From: Muribaculaceae bacterium
GTDB lineage: Bacteria; Bacteroidota; Bacteroidia; Bacteroidales; Muribaculaceae
NCBI GenBank assembly: GCA_024400895.1
Contig: JAKSMA010000061.1
Coordinates: 1-11,227 of the forward strand
Direction of reading: 5' to 3'
DNA length: 11,227 nt
Every line of letters begins with the position of its first letter. The first letter of the stretch is position 1. Under the pieces are notes generated by a model, which made no database searches, was not told the origin of the DNA, and was given only the letters and a program-made list of their open reading frames with translations. Shown here piece after piece: positions 1 to 9,079 of this stretch. The position numbers were made by a program, and so were the translations under genes.

Positions 1-1579
1 CTTTGTCAACCTCTTGTTTTTCTTTCAAATCAAGAGACAAGAAACCACTTTCTGTGCGAACACATTTGTTATAAGTAGAGTCGTTTTCCATTGGGAAGAA
101 AAGCGTTTTCACATTACCTACAACATCGGCGTGGCGAAGCTCATTTTTAGTGGATTCAGTTCCGTCGTCGTAATAGTAAGTTGATTTGTCGAAATATGCC
201 TTTAGATACTTCCCGTAGATTTGATTATAATATATTTCTCCAAGATGTTCAACGATTAAGCCCTTGTTTGGCATAGTAGCCCAATCCACAGAACTACTGT
301 CGCGCATATGAACATTGATTTCGTTGTCGCTTGAGATTTGTCGCTCTCCGCTCCAAACCACTGGGTGGTTGTAGAGATAGAGGATAGAATCGCGTTGAGC
401 AAACGATAGATGACCACAGATGCCTTGCACGTCCTTTCTGTAGAATTTAACACCTCCAGTGGCTGTAAGTACGCGTTTTTTGTCAGCATCTTGGATAGTG
501 GTGATTGTGTCGCCGTGGAAAAACAAGGTGTCGCTTCTTTCTCCCTTGCGAGCATTTTCTTTATTGTATATGCGAGCTAACGCCTTGTCGGTAGCATAAC
601 TAACATGTGTCTTTTCATTATGATACCCGAATCCGCCAGTAAGTATTGCATGATGTTTTGGATCGACAACTGTCACATTTCCTGTTGCAGTGCCCTCGCC
701 TTTATGGCGGTCGTAATGAATCTTGTCGCCTTCAAGTGTGCGGTCGTCTTTTGCAAAAAGCTTAGGTTGCTTTCCGTTTTTTACATATAAGTTCGCGATT
801 TCGGTATTTGTGTTGTAGTCGCCGCTTGATGTGATAATTTTGTTTTCATCGGAAGTGATTTCTGATTTCTCAACAAGCGTTGCAATATTTGTGCGTGTGT
901 TGTAGAGAAGTTTATTAGTGTGAATCACATAATTGTCGCGGTTGTTCATGAGGTCAACATTGTTGCTAAACACAGCATTGTCGGTATTGAAATTGTATTC
1001 GCCGACAATTGACGTAAGCACATTCTTCGGGTCCTCTAACCTACCGTTGGATGTGTATTTACCAGTGTTTGTGGGCACATAGTAGTCGATGGCTTGACTT
1101 GTGAGTGTTCGGTTATCCTTTGTGATGCTCACATTTCCAACAAGGTTCATCACTTCTTTCGACCCGTCGTAATGTAGTTTGTCTGCACGACCACTGAGGC
1201 GATCAGCACGTTCCATTCTCACATTGCCGAATGCGTCAATAGAGTTGATTTGGTCGTAATAATGAGCGCTGTCGCAATACAAGTGCATATCCCCTCTTGA
1301 GAATTCAATATTGCCCATAAGAAGGATATAGGAATTCATAGGGTCTTCTACAGGTGCTGAAAGCATAGAGTCTGCTTTCTCCAGAAACACTTTGTTTGCC
1401 TGGTATCTATTTGCGTTAGGAATTTCAGGCTTAATTTCTTTTGTGTCTTTCTGCTGTTTCTGTTGTTTTTTTTGAGCAGATACGTTAAATGAATAGAGCC
1501 CAATAAATAGAGTCAAAAGGCATAAGATGCATTTTGCAGCCTTATGCCCTGATTGTGAGATATGTCGAGAATTGTTCAC
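1..1579 (-). CDS. OstA-like (LptA-related) periplasmic protein, partial (3' end beyond left edge)
   Basis: This frame is open for 526 codons and has no stop before the window edge, so the C-terminus is missing. The start must be the GTG at 1579: an in-frame TAG lies directly upstream and there is no nearby in-frame ATG. Residues 1-35 look like a signal peptide, with a basic n-region, a hydrophobic stretch (ILCLLTLFIGLYSF) and a likely cut after VSA before a K/Q-rich linker. From about residue 85 the protein is a series of short beta-strand units with recurring patterns (GNIEF, GNVRM, GNVSI; SIVGEYN, SSGDYN; LHYDG, IHYDR), as expected for the OstA/LptA jelly-roll fold. Proteins of this fold bind lipopolysaccharide or keep it soluble in the periplasm; that role here is inferred. 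The start lies 10 bases after the stop of the SurA-like gene, so the two are probably co-transcribed and perhaps translationally coupled. Family assignment is fairly sure; exact function is not. Confidence 0.85.
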   Translation of the reverse strand, partial: MNNSRHISQSGHKAAKCILCLLTLFIGLYSFNVSAQKKQQKQQKDTKEIKPEIPNANRYQANKVFLEKADSMLSAPVEDPMNSYILLMGNIEFSRGDMHLYCDSAHYYDQINSIDAFGNVRMERADRLSGRADKLHYDGSKEVMNLVGNVSITKDNRTLTSQAIDYYVPTNTGKYTSNGRLEDPKNVLTSIVGEYNFNTDNAVFSNNVDLMNNRDNYVIHTNKLLYNTRTNIATLVEKSEITSDENKIITSSGDYNTNTEIANLYVKNGKQPKLFAKDDRTLEGDKIHYDRHKGEGTATGNVTVVDPKHHAILTGGFGYHNEKTHVSYATDKALARIYNKENARKGERSDTLFFHGDTITTIQDADKKRVLTATGGVKFYRKDVQGICGHLSFAQRDSILYLYNHPVVWSGERQISSDNEINVHMRDSSSVDWATMPNKGLIVEHLGEIYYNQIYGKYLKAYFDKSTYYYDDGTESTKNELRHADVVGNVKTLFFPMENDSTYNKCVRTESGFLSLDLKEKQEVDK

Positions 1580-1589
1580 CTATATTAGA

Positions 1590-2939
1590 TTATTTTTTTC
1601 TCCATTCGTATTTGAATTCACAGTTGCGCCATCCCTCACTGATGTAAACATAAGTTTTCTTTTGTTTCTCTTTTACCCACTCATCAATGATTTCAGCTTT
1701 GCGTTTATTTTCGTACATGTCTTTTAGTACTTGGAAATCTTCCGCAAGGTCGGCTCTGTGAGCTTCATTTCTTCTGACAAGTTTCACCATAGCCACTTGT
1801 TGGCGGTTGTTACTTTGGTTGATTGTGAAGAATGGCTCTGAAATTTCGCCAACTTTAAGTTTGTCGACCACCTTACCGATTTCATCAGGAAGGTCTGCCA
1901 TCTCGAAGAGTGTGGTGTGAGTTTGAGGATTCATCATCAAGCCCTTGTTGTTGCGAGAATCTTTATCCTGTGATACGTAAAGCGCTGCTTGCTCAAAAGT
2001 GTATTTATTGGCAATAATATCTTTACGCAAAGAATCAAGTTTTACCACTGCAGAATCAAGGTCTTTTTGGTTAACCTTGGGCTTAAGGAGAATATGGCGT
2101 GTGTTGATGCGGTCGCCACGCTTTTCTATCAATTGAATAATGTGGAAGCCAAATTCTGTTTCAACGATTTTACTTACTTTTTTAGGGTCGTTGAGATTGA
2201 ATGCCACATTTGCATATTCTGGAACCAAGTCGTTGCGGCTCTTAAAACCGATTTCACCACCAGTCATAGCTGATCCGTCTTCTGAATAAAGGAGAGCGAG
2301 TGTGGAGAAGTCGCTTTCGCCATTATTGACGCGCTGCGCATAGTCGCGAAGGCGCGACTTCACTTCATCAATTTCTTGTTGAGGAATGATAGGGTTGATA
2401 GTGATAATTTCCACTTCCACTTGCTTTTGAATCAGTGGAAGTGAATCTTTAGGAATTGAATTGTAGAATTTGCGAACATCGGCAGGTGTGGCTTTCACAT
2501 TTTTAGTAAGAGTGCTTTGCACCTGCTGAATAGTGTATTGGTCACGAACGGTGTTCATAAGTTGTTCGCGAAGTTCGGGAAGTGGTTTTCTAAAGTATTC
2601 TTCCACCTTTTCCTTAGAGCCAAGATTGGCAATGAAATAGTTGATACGAGCGTCAACACTTTGTTGAACAGTGGAATTGCCCACTTCAATGGTGTCAATT
2701 TTCGCTTGGTGCAAGAAGAGTTTGTCAATTGCGATTTGTTCTGGAATCACACAATATGGATTTCCTTCAATTGGAGTTCTTTCGTATTGGAGTTGTTGGT
2801 ATTGCTCTTCAATATCTGATTTGAAGATAGCCTCGTCACCTACAATCCATGCCACTTCTTCAGCGATATTGTTTTGTGCAGTCATCAGGTAGCCCATCGC
2901 TGTTAAAAATAGGCTAATTGCGAGAAGTCTTAATTTCAC
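1590..2939 (-). CDS. surA: SurA-like periplasmic peptidyl-prolyl cis-trans isomerase/chaperone
   Basis: The 449-residue product has the SurA layout: signal peptide (about 1-21, cut after MTA), a helical N-terminal chaperone region (about 25-165), two parvulin domains (about 174-273 and 277-390) and a short C-terminal region. Parvulin marks visible include SEDGSAMTGGEIGF (219-232) and GFHIIQL (264-270) in domain 1, and RHILLK (281-286) in domain 2. Each domain seems to lack one of the paired core histidines: domain 1 reads VEIITIN where an HI motif is usual, and domain 2 ends VAMVKL without the usual GxHI. Activity may therefore be weak and the chaperone role dominant (inference). E. coli SurA is similar in size and guides outer-membrane proteins through the periplasm. 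The start is a GTG at 2939; it places the signal peptide at the very N-terminus, and no alternative in-frame ATG was seen close upstream. It follows its own candidate promoter and is followed after 10 bases by the OstA-like gene. Confidence 0.88.
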   Translation of the reverse strand: MKLRLLAISLFLTAMGYLMTAQNNIAEEVAWIVGDEAIFKSDIEEQYQQLQYERTPIEGNPYCVIPEQIAIDKLFLHQAKIDTIEVGNSTVQQSVDARINYFIANLGSKEKVEEYFRKPLPELREQLMNTVRDQYTIQQVQSTLTKNVKATPADVRKFYNSIPKDSLPLIQKQVEVEIITINPIIPQQEIDEVKSRLRDYAQRVNNGESDFSTLALLYSEDGSAMTGGEIGFKSRNDLVPEYANVAFNLNDPKKVSKIVETEFGFHIIQLIEKRGDRINTRHILLKPKVNQKDLDSAVVKLDSLRKDIIANKYTFEQAALYVSQDKDSRNNKGLMMNPQTHTTLFEMADLPDEIGKVVDKLKVGEISEPFFTINQSNNRQQVAMVKLVRRNEAHRADLAEDFQVLKDMYENKRKAEIIDEWVKEKQKKTYVYISEGWRNCEFKYEWRKK

Positions 2940-3022
2940 TGTTATTCTTATTTTTTGTTGATATTCTGTTGTATTAATTCGCGGTCATAACTCTACTGTA
3001 CCGACCACTTCTAATTTATATG

Positions 3023-3053
3023 CAAATTTCATAAAATTTACGCACATAGCAAA
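3023..3053 (-). promoter_or_regulatory. Candidate Bacteroides-type promoter for the SurA-like/OstA-like operon
   Basis: On the minus strand TTTG (3053-3050) is followed by a 19-base spacer and GAAATTTG (3030-3023). The Bacteroidota consensus is TTTG near -33 and TAnnTTTG near -7, so there is one mismatch in the -7 box. It lies between the upstream terminator (3105-3146) and the GTG start at 2939, giving a leader of roughly 75-80 bases. The call rests on pattern and position only; in DNA this A/T-rich a chance match is possible. Confidence 0.45.
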
Positions 3054-3104
3054 ACAAAATACTTTAATTATCATTAAAAGAATGGTGTTTCAAAAGCGAT
3101 TAAT

Positions 3105-3146
3105 AAAAAAAAGTCTCTTTATCGTTGTTTTTGTCGATAAAGAGAC
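3105..3146 (-). terminator. Intrinsic terminator after the 640-residue isomerase gene
   Basis: A perfect 12-bp stem, GTCTCTTTATCG (3113-3124) with its complement (3135-3146), encloses a 10-base loop. Read on the minus strand it is followed at once by eight T residues (3112-3105). It begins 30 bases after the stop codon of the isomerase gene. The run of T lies only on the minus-strand side, so it terminates right-to-left transcription and separates guaB-isomerase from the SurA-like/OstA-like pair. Confidence 0.9.
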
Positions 3147-3176
3147 CCCTAATTTATAGTTTAAATAATTTCAATT

Positions 3177-5099
3177 CTATGGCTTTACAAGCTTAAGCAC
3201 ATCCTTGTTGATTTTTGCAGGATACTTCTTTTTGAGTTCGCTTAACCATGCTTGTTCTAATGCGTCTTGGTAGTCTGAAGTGACAAGGCCTTTCACATCG
3301 GCAACGCCTTCAGGTTGATTAATCACTCCACCTTCAAGAACGAATGCAATAGGATATTTCTCATTGCCAGTCTTGTCGGTACCACCGAATACCACTGCAT
3401 CAACCACTTCATTTTCACCTTGTCCGAAGAGCATTCTTTCCATCTTGATGTCGCTGGCAAACTTCTTGTGGAGTGTAGTTGTCAGTGTGTCTTGACCAAG
3501 CGTTGGAATCATTGCTTTCACTGCTTGTGCAACAGAATCGTTCTTTGCAGAAAGGATAATACCCTTGAAGTGAGGTTTGTTCCAATTGTATTTAGCACGG
3601 TTTGCTTCAAAGAAATTCTTCAAACCAGTAGTGTCTTTGCTTGCACCATCCCAAACCTTCTTGTTGCTAATTTCAAATAAAAGCATACCATCACGATATT
3701 CGTGAATAAGGTTGCGATATTCTATATTGTCTTCAATCAGGTTGTCGACATAGTGCTGCATGATTTCCTTGTTGGCATATGGCTCAATTTGTGCAGCAAT
3801 GTTTGCAGCAGCAGAATTGATGTCGTATTTCGCTTTAGGATTCACCTTCTTTGCAAGGACTGATGCTGGCACCTTGTTCTTTCCGTAAGTGTAGATCGTG
3901 AAGTTCGACTTTGCGAGTACATCACTCACAAATGCAGAATCGTATTGGCCATGCTTTTTCAATTCCTTTACAAGGTATGCGCGGAATTTTTCGTCATTGC
4001 TCTTGTAGTTGTAGAATTTCTTGATTTCTTCAACCTTGGCATTGCGGGCCATTTGGCTACGTTCGTCAAAAGAAATGGCTCTTTTAATTGCTGGTAATGC
4101 TTCAGCGAATGAAGGAATGCCCTTATGGCCAAGTTTCTTAACGATGTGATAGCCATATTGAGTCTCGAATGGAGCAGAAATTTCACCATCTTTGAGCTCA
4201 AATGCTACCTTTTCAAATTCAGGAACCATTCTGTTGGTACCGAACCATGGCAATTTGCCACCTTTTGTTGCTGAGCCTTTATCTTCGCTGTGCTTCTTCG
4301 CTGTTTCTTCAAAGTCTGCTCCACCACGGGTGACTGCCTCATAAAGGTCGTCAATTTTTGTTTTGGCAACGGCCTTTGCGGAGTCGTTGAGGTTGCGAGT
4401 CATGATCATGATGTGCTCAACTTCCACTTGGCCTGGGTCTTGTCTTTTGCCATTTACGCGGATGAGGTGATTACCAAAATCGGTGCGGAATGGCTTGCTG
4501 ATTTGACCAACAGGAGTGGTGTAGGCAACGAGTTCCCATGAATAAGGATAAATACCAGACGCTGTATAGCCATAATGTCCAGCATTACGAGCAGCTGTTG
4601 GGTCGATTGAGAACTTTTTTGCAAGTTCGCCCCAGTCTTCACCATTCAATACGCATGTGCGAATACTGTCGAGGCGTGCAAGAATCTCCTTGTTTTCATT
4701 GTTGTCTTTGCCAAGTGGCAACATCAGGTGATCAAGGTCGACATTCATTTGCATTCTTTCGTATGCTTCCTTTTCAAGACGCACATTTACAGTGGTGTCT
4801 TCAAGGAAATCCTTGACCATGCCTTCTTTGTAGCCGTTGAATTCTGACAAGAACGACTTGAGCGTGTCGATGCCTTCTGCTTCGGCATCAGCAACTTTCT
4901 GCTTGTATGTCACAAAGCGTTCAACGTATTGGTCAAGAGATTCTTTGTCAACTTGTTGTTGGTTGTTTTTCTTGTAAAGATATTCAAATTCAGAGAGATG
5001 GATATCTTTACCATTGATGGTCATCAACACAGGGTCTTTAGCTGCAAAAGCTAAACACACACTGCCAATGAGCGCACCAAGCATCAATTTAATTTTCAT
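3177..5099 (-). CDS. Secreted PpiC/parvulin-type peptidyl-prolyl isomerase, multidomain (640 aa)
   Basis: The start is taken as the ATG at 5099, which gives 640 residues and puts the signal peptide (about 1-19, MKIKLMLGALIGSVCLAFA) at the N-terminus. A longer reading from a TTG at 5129 adds ten residues in front of the signal peptide and overlaps a hairpin. After a SurA-N-like helical region (about 20-115) come two parvulin domains, about 119-220 and 225-325. Both keep the paired histidines: DHLML (H124) with GNHLI (H211), and VEHIM (H229) with GYHIV (H318). Domain 2 also has the typical HSEDKGSATKGGKLPWFG run. A further 300 residues follow; the part from about 490 (FFEANRAKYNW) to the end resembles a very degenerate isomerase repeat plus the closing helix of such proteins, but that is uncertain. 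No lipobox or membrane anchor was seen, so it is probably soluble in the periplasm and helps fold envelope proteins. It follows guaB by 85 bases and ends at a strong terminator. No specific gene name can be given. Confidence 0.9.
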   Translation of the reverse strand: MKIKLMLGALIGSVCLAFAAKDPVLMTINGKDIHLSEFEYLYKKNNQQQVDKESLDQYVERFVTYKQKVADAEAEGIDTLKSFLSEFNGYKEGMVKDFLEDTTVNVRLEKEAYERMQMNVDLDHLMLPLGKDNNENKEILARLDSIRTCVLNGEDWGELAKKFSIDPTAARNAGHYGYTASGIYPYSWELVAYTTPVGQISKPFRTDFGNHLIRVNGKRQDPGQVEVEHIMIMTRNLNDSAKAVAKTKIDDLYEAVTRGGADFEETAKKHSEDKGSATKGGKLPWFGTNRMVPEFEKVAFELKDGEISAPFETQYGYHIVKKLGHKGIPSFAEALPAIKRAISFDERSQMARNAKVEEIKKFYNYKSNDEKFRAYLVKELKKHGQYDSAFVSDVLAKSNFTIYTYGKNKVPASVLAKKVNPKAKYDINSAAANIAAQIEPYANKEIMQHYVDNLIEDNIEYRNLIHEYRDGMLLFEISNKKVWDGASKDTTGLKNFFEANRAKYNWNKPHFKGIILSAKNDSVAQAVKAMIPTLGQDTLTTTLHKKFASDIKMERMLFGQGENEVVDAVVFGGTDKTGNEKYPIAFVLEGGVINQPEGVADVKGLVTSDYQDALEQAWLSELKKKYPAKINKDVLKLVKP

Positions 5100-5118
5100 A
5101 ATGATATTATTTCTGATT

Positions 5119-5160
5119 GTTATTATCAAGATAATAACGAGAAAGTGTCTCGGTTATTAT
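5119..5160 (-). repeat. Three-segment inverted repeat with two mutually exclusive hairpins
   Basis: In the guaB-isomerase spacer the 8-mer ATAATAAC occurs three times in alternating orientation. In minus-strand order, segment 1 (5160-5153, ATAATAAC) can pair with segment 2 (5138-5131, GTTATTAT); with the adjoining GAGA/TCTC this makes a 12-bp stem with one bulge and a 5-base loop. Segment 2 extended (5138-5130, GTTATTATC) can instead pair perfectly with segment 3 (5127-5119, GATAATAAC), leaving a very tight loop. Only one hairpin can form at a time. Neither is followed by a run of T on either strand, so a standard intrinsic terminator is unlikely. The last segment ends 19 bases before the isomerase ATG. 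It could be a leader switch, an RNA processing site or a protein-binding palindrome. Confidence 0.6.
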
Positions 5161-5184
5161 AATTAAATAATAAAAAATAGTAGA

Positions 5185-6708
<1,524 letters not shown>

Positions 6709-6725
6709 TCTTCACTTATTGCACA

Positions 6726-6756
6726 CAAAATTACTCATTTTTCGCCGCTTTTCATA
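6726..6756 (-). promoter_or_regulatory. Candidate Bacteroides-type promoter for guaB
   Basis: On the minus strand TATG (6756-6753, one mismatch to TTTG) is followed by 19 bases and a perfect -7 box TAATTTTG (6733-6726). It lies immediately after the recQ terminator and predicts a leader of about 60 bases before the guaB ATG at 6657. That leader is too short for a known purine riboswitch, and none was recognised in it. Confidence 0.6.
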
Positions 6757-6758
6757 AT

Positions 6759-6798
6759 AAAAACAGACAAAAAAATCTAAAAAGATAAATTTGTCTGT
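6759..6798 (-). terminator. Intrinsic terminator after recQ
   Basis: On the minus strand ACAGACAAA (6798-6790) pairs with TTTGTCTGT (6771-6763). Inside are a symmetric TTT/TTT internal loop and a second short stem, ATCT/AGAT, closing a T-rich loop. A short run of T follows (down to 6759). It starts 38 bases after the recQ stop. The U-rich tail lies on the minus-strand side, matching the direction of recQ. Confidence 0.8.
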
Positions 6799-6836
6799 AT
6801 ATGTTGTGATTCACTTAAAAATTGTAAGTAAAAAAG

Positions 6837-9029
6837 TTAGTTAGCTAATTCACTTGTGAATTTAATGCGGACCAATCTAATTTCCTCTTCGGTATACTCT
6901 GTTCCTAATTCGTCAAGTGCCGCTCTCATGTTGTCGGTGTCACTCTCCATAAAGTATTCAAAGATGTCCTCCACATGTTCATCATCCATTATTTTGTCAA
7001 GGTAATAATTGATGTTGAGTTTTGTGCCGGAATATACAATGGCCTCAAGCTCTTCAAGAAGTTCGTCAATCGACATGTGGTTTGATTCTGCAATGGAATC
7101 AAGGTCCACCTTATGGTCAATCGATTTGATGATACTAATTTTCAGCTTGCTTTTGTTGGCTTTAGACCGCACACGGAAGTCTTCCGGGCGTTCAATTTCA
7201 TTTTCGTCAACATACTTTTTGATGACATCCACAAACTTTTGGCCATATCTTTTTGCCTTGCCTTCTCCTACCCCTCGCATGGTCTTAAGTTCTTCGAGGT
7301 TGATTGGGTATAGCGTACACATGTCTTCAAGAGTGGGCTCCTGGAAAATTACGTATGGAGGGACATTGAGCTCGTCGGAGATTTTTTTCCTGAGGTCGGT
7401 GAGAATGCTATGCAATTCTGGGTCGAGCACATTTGACGATGTGTTTTGAATTGCCACATTTTCAGTCTCTGAAAAATCTCTGTCGAGAACGATATGGAAT
7501 TTTTCTTTACTTGTGATGAATTCTTTGCCTTTCTGAGTGACATGTAATATGCGATTATTGTCGATATCGCTTTCTATGTAACCATGAACACGAGCTTGGT
7601 AAATCACTGTCTTAAGGAACTTGTCGTCACGATCAGTGATTGCTCCAAATTCATCGTAAGTATTTAACTTGAATTCAAGAATCTCTTTGGTTTTCACTCC
7701 GAGCACGAAGTTGATGATTTCTTGAGGTTTGAAATTACCTTTCAATACCAGTATGGCTTCAAGTAGAGCGCGCAGTTCTTCGCTGGCGTCTTCTTGCTTT
7801 CTTGGGAACAAACAGTTGTCGCAACATTTGCAGTTGTCATCTTTGTACTCTTCACCAAAATATTTGAGCAATGTCTTTCTTCTACAAATAGAGGATTCTG
7901 CATATTGGGCTGTTTCGGCAAGAAGTTGTTTGCCGATTTCTTGTTCACCAATAGGTTTGCCCTGCATAAACTTTTGTAACTTAAGCAAATCCTTCTTCGC
8001 ATAGAAAGTAATACTTCTACCCTCTCCTCCATCACGTCCGGCTCGTCCAGTCTCTTGGTAGTATCCCTCCAGACTCTTCGGGATGTCGTAGTGAATCACG
8101 AATCTCACGTCAGGTTTGTCAATGCCCATGCCGAAAGCGATAGTTGCCACTATCACTTGAACATCGTCTTTCAAAAACTTGTCCTGGTTTTCGGAGCGCT
8201 TGTCACCCTCCATGCCTGCATGGTACGGAAGTGCATTGATTTCGTTAACATTTAGGATTTCAGCAAGTTCTTCCACCTTTTTTCTGCTAAGGCAGTAGAT
8301 GATGCCGGATTTTCCATTCATCGACTTGATGAAACGTATAATCTCTTTGTCGACATTTTCGGTTTTTTGTCTAACCTCGTAATATAGGTTGGGACGGTTG
8401 AATGAAGATTTATACACCTTGGCGTCGGTCATGCCAAGATTTTTCATGATATCGTGTTGTACTTTTGGAGTCGCGGTGGCAGTGAGAGCAATAATTGGGC
8501 GCAAGCCAATTTGCTCTATGTTTTGGCGAATGTTTCTGTATTCTGTACGGAAATCATGCCCCCATTCCGAGATGCAGTGAGCTTCATCTACTGCATAGAA
8601 TGAAATCGTCACACTTTTCAAGAAATCAATGTTTTCTTTTTTTGTGAACGATTCTGGAGCGACGTATAAAAGTTTTGTTTTGCCTGATAGAACATCTTCT
8701 TTTACTTGGTCGATAGCCTGACGGTTGAGTGATGAATTTAAAAAGTGAGCAATGCTGTCGTTCTCACTATAATGGCGCATTGCGTCCACTTGATTTTTCA
8801 TCAAGGCAATGAGTGGAGAAATTACAATTGCGGTCCCTTCCATCATTAGGGATGGAAGTTGATAGCACAAAGACTTCCCCCCACCAGTAGGCATGAGCAC
8901 AAAAGAGTCATTCTCATTAAGGAGATTTAAAATTATCTCATCTTGGTTTCCTTTGAATGTGTCGAAACCAAAATGTCTCTTTAATTCCTCTGTGATTTTT
9001 TTTATATCAGGCATAGTAATTATTGGCAT
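6837..9029 (-). CDS. recQ: ATP-dependent DNA helicase RecQ
   Basis: RecQ is a 3'-5' superfamily 2 helicase acting in recombinational repair and restart of blocked forks. The 730-residue product shows the full set: Walker A PTGGGKS (47-53), DEAH box (148-151) followed by CISEWGHDFR, motif III ALTATAT (181-187), and motif VI QETGRAGRD (325-333). In the RQC region the zinc site is C382 with C400, C402/C403 and C406, followed by a winged-helix region. An HRDC domain lies at about 536-607. A further 120-residue acidic helical tail follows, longer than E. coli RecQ (about 610 residues in all) but, as I recall, usual for Bacteroidota RecQ; it looks like a helix-turn-helix region. Two starts are possible: ATG at 9029, or ATG at 9014 (MPDIKKITEELK), which would leave a more comfortable leader of about 28 bases from the predicted promoter. 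The longer one is given. It is transcribed alone, between two terminators. Confidence 0.96.
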   Translation of the reverse strand: MPIITMPDIKKITEELKRHFGFDTFKGNQDEIILNLLNENDSFVLMPTGGGKSLCYQLPSLMMEGTAIVISPLIALMKNQVDAMRHYSENDSIAHFLNSSLNRQAIDQVKEDVLSGKTKLLYVAPESFTKKENIDFLKSVTISFYAVDEAHCISEWGHDFRTEYRNIRQNIEQIGLRPIIALTATATPKVQHDIMKNLGMTDAKVYKSSFNRPNLYYEVRQKTENVDKEIIRFIKSMNGKSGIIYCLSRKKVEELAEILNVNEINALPYHAGMEGDKRSENQDKFLKDDVQVIVATIAFGMGIDKPDVRFVIHYDIPKSLEGYYQETGRAGRDGGEGRSITFYAKKDLLKLQKFMQGKPIGEQEIGKQLLAETAQYAESSICRRKTLLKYFGEEYKDDNCKCCDNCLFPRKQEDASEELRALLEAILVLKGNFKPQEIINFVLGVKTKEILEFKLNTYDEFGAITDRDDKFLKTVIYQARVHGYIESDIDNNRILHVTQKGKEFITSKEKFHIVLDRDFSETENVAIQNTSSNVLDPELHSILTDLRKKISDELNVPPYVIFQEPTLEDMCTLYPINLEELKTMRGVGEGKAKRYGQKFVDVIKKYVDENEIERPEDFRVRSKANKSKLKISIIKSIDHKVDLDSIAESNHMSIDELLEELEAIVYSGTKLNINYYLDKIMDDEHVEDIFEYFMESDTDNMRAALDELGTEYTEEEIRLVRIKFTSELAN

Positions 9030-9047
9030 AAAGGCTTGTTTCTACCA

Positions 9048-9079
9048 CAAATTTAATAAAATAGAACGGGACAAACAAA
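9048..9079 (-). promoter_or_regulatory. Candidate recQ promoter overlapping the clpX terminator
   Basis: On the minus strand a perfect TTTG (9079-9076) is followed by 20 bases and a perfect TAAATTTG (9055-9048), the Bacteroidota -33/-7 pattern. The -33 box lies within the clpX terminator hairpin (its loop edge and 3' arm). Transcription would start near 9042, leaving only about 13 bases before the ATG at 9029 or about 28 before the ATG at 9014. Confidence 0.6.

Noticed and set aside
256..555. Open frame of 99 codons on the minus strand
   Set aside because: It lies in another frame of the OstA-like gene, whose own frame stays open across the whole region with a signal peptide and recurring strand motifs.
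2985..3074. Small 29-codon minus-strand frame in the spacer before the SurA-like gene
   Set aside because: It starts upstream of the predicted promoter boxes, has no similarity that I recognise and no coding character; it is probably chance in A/T-rich DNA.
5100..5129. Upstream TTG start for the 640-residue isomerase
   Set aside because: It would put ten residues before the signal peptide and place the start within the hairpin region; the ATG at 5099 fits secretion better.
5100..5184. Separate promoter for the 640-residue isomerase
   Set aside because: The best -7-like sequence (TTATCTTG) has two mismatches and no well-spaced TTTG, so co-transcription with guaB is more likely.
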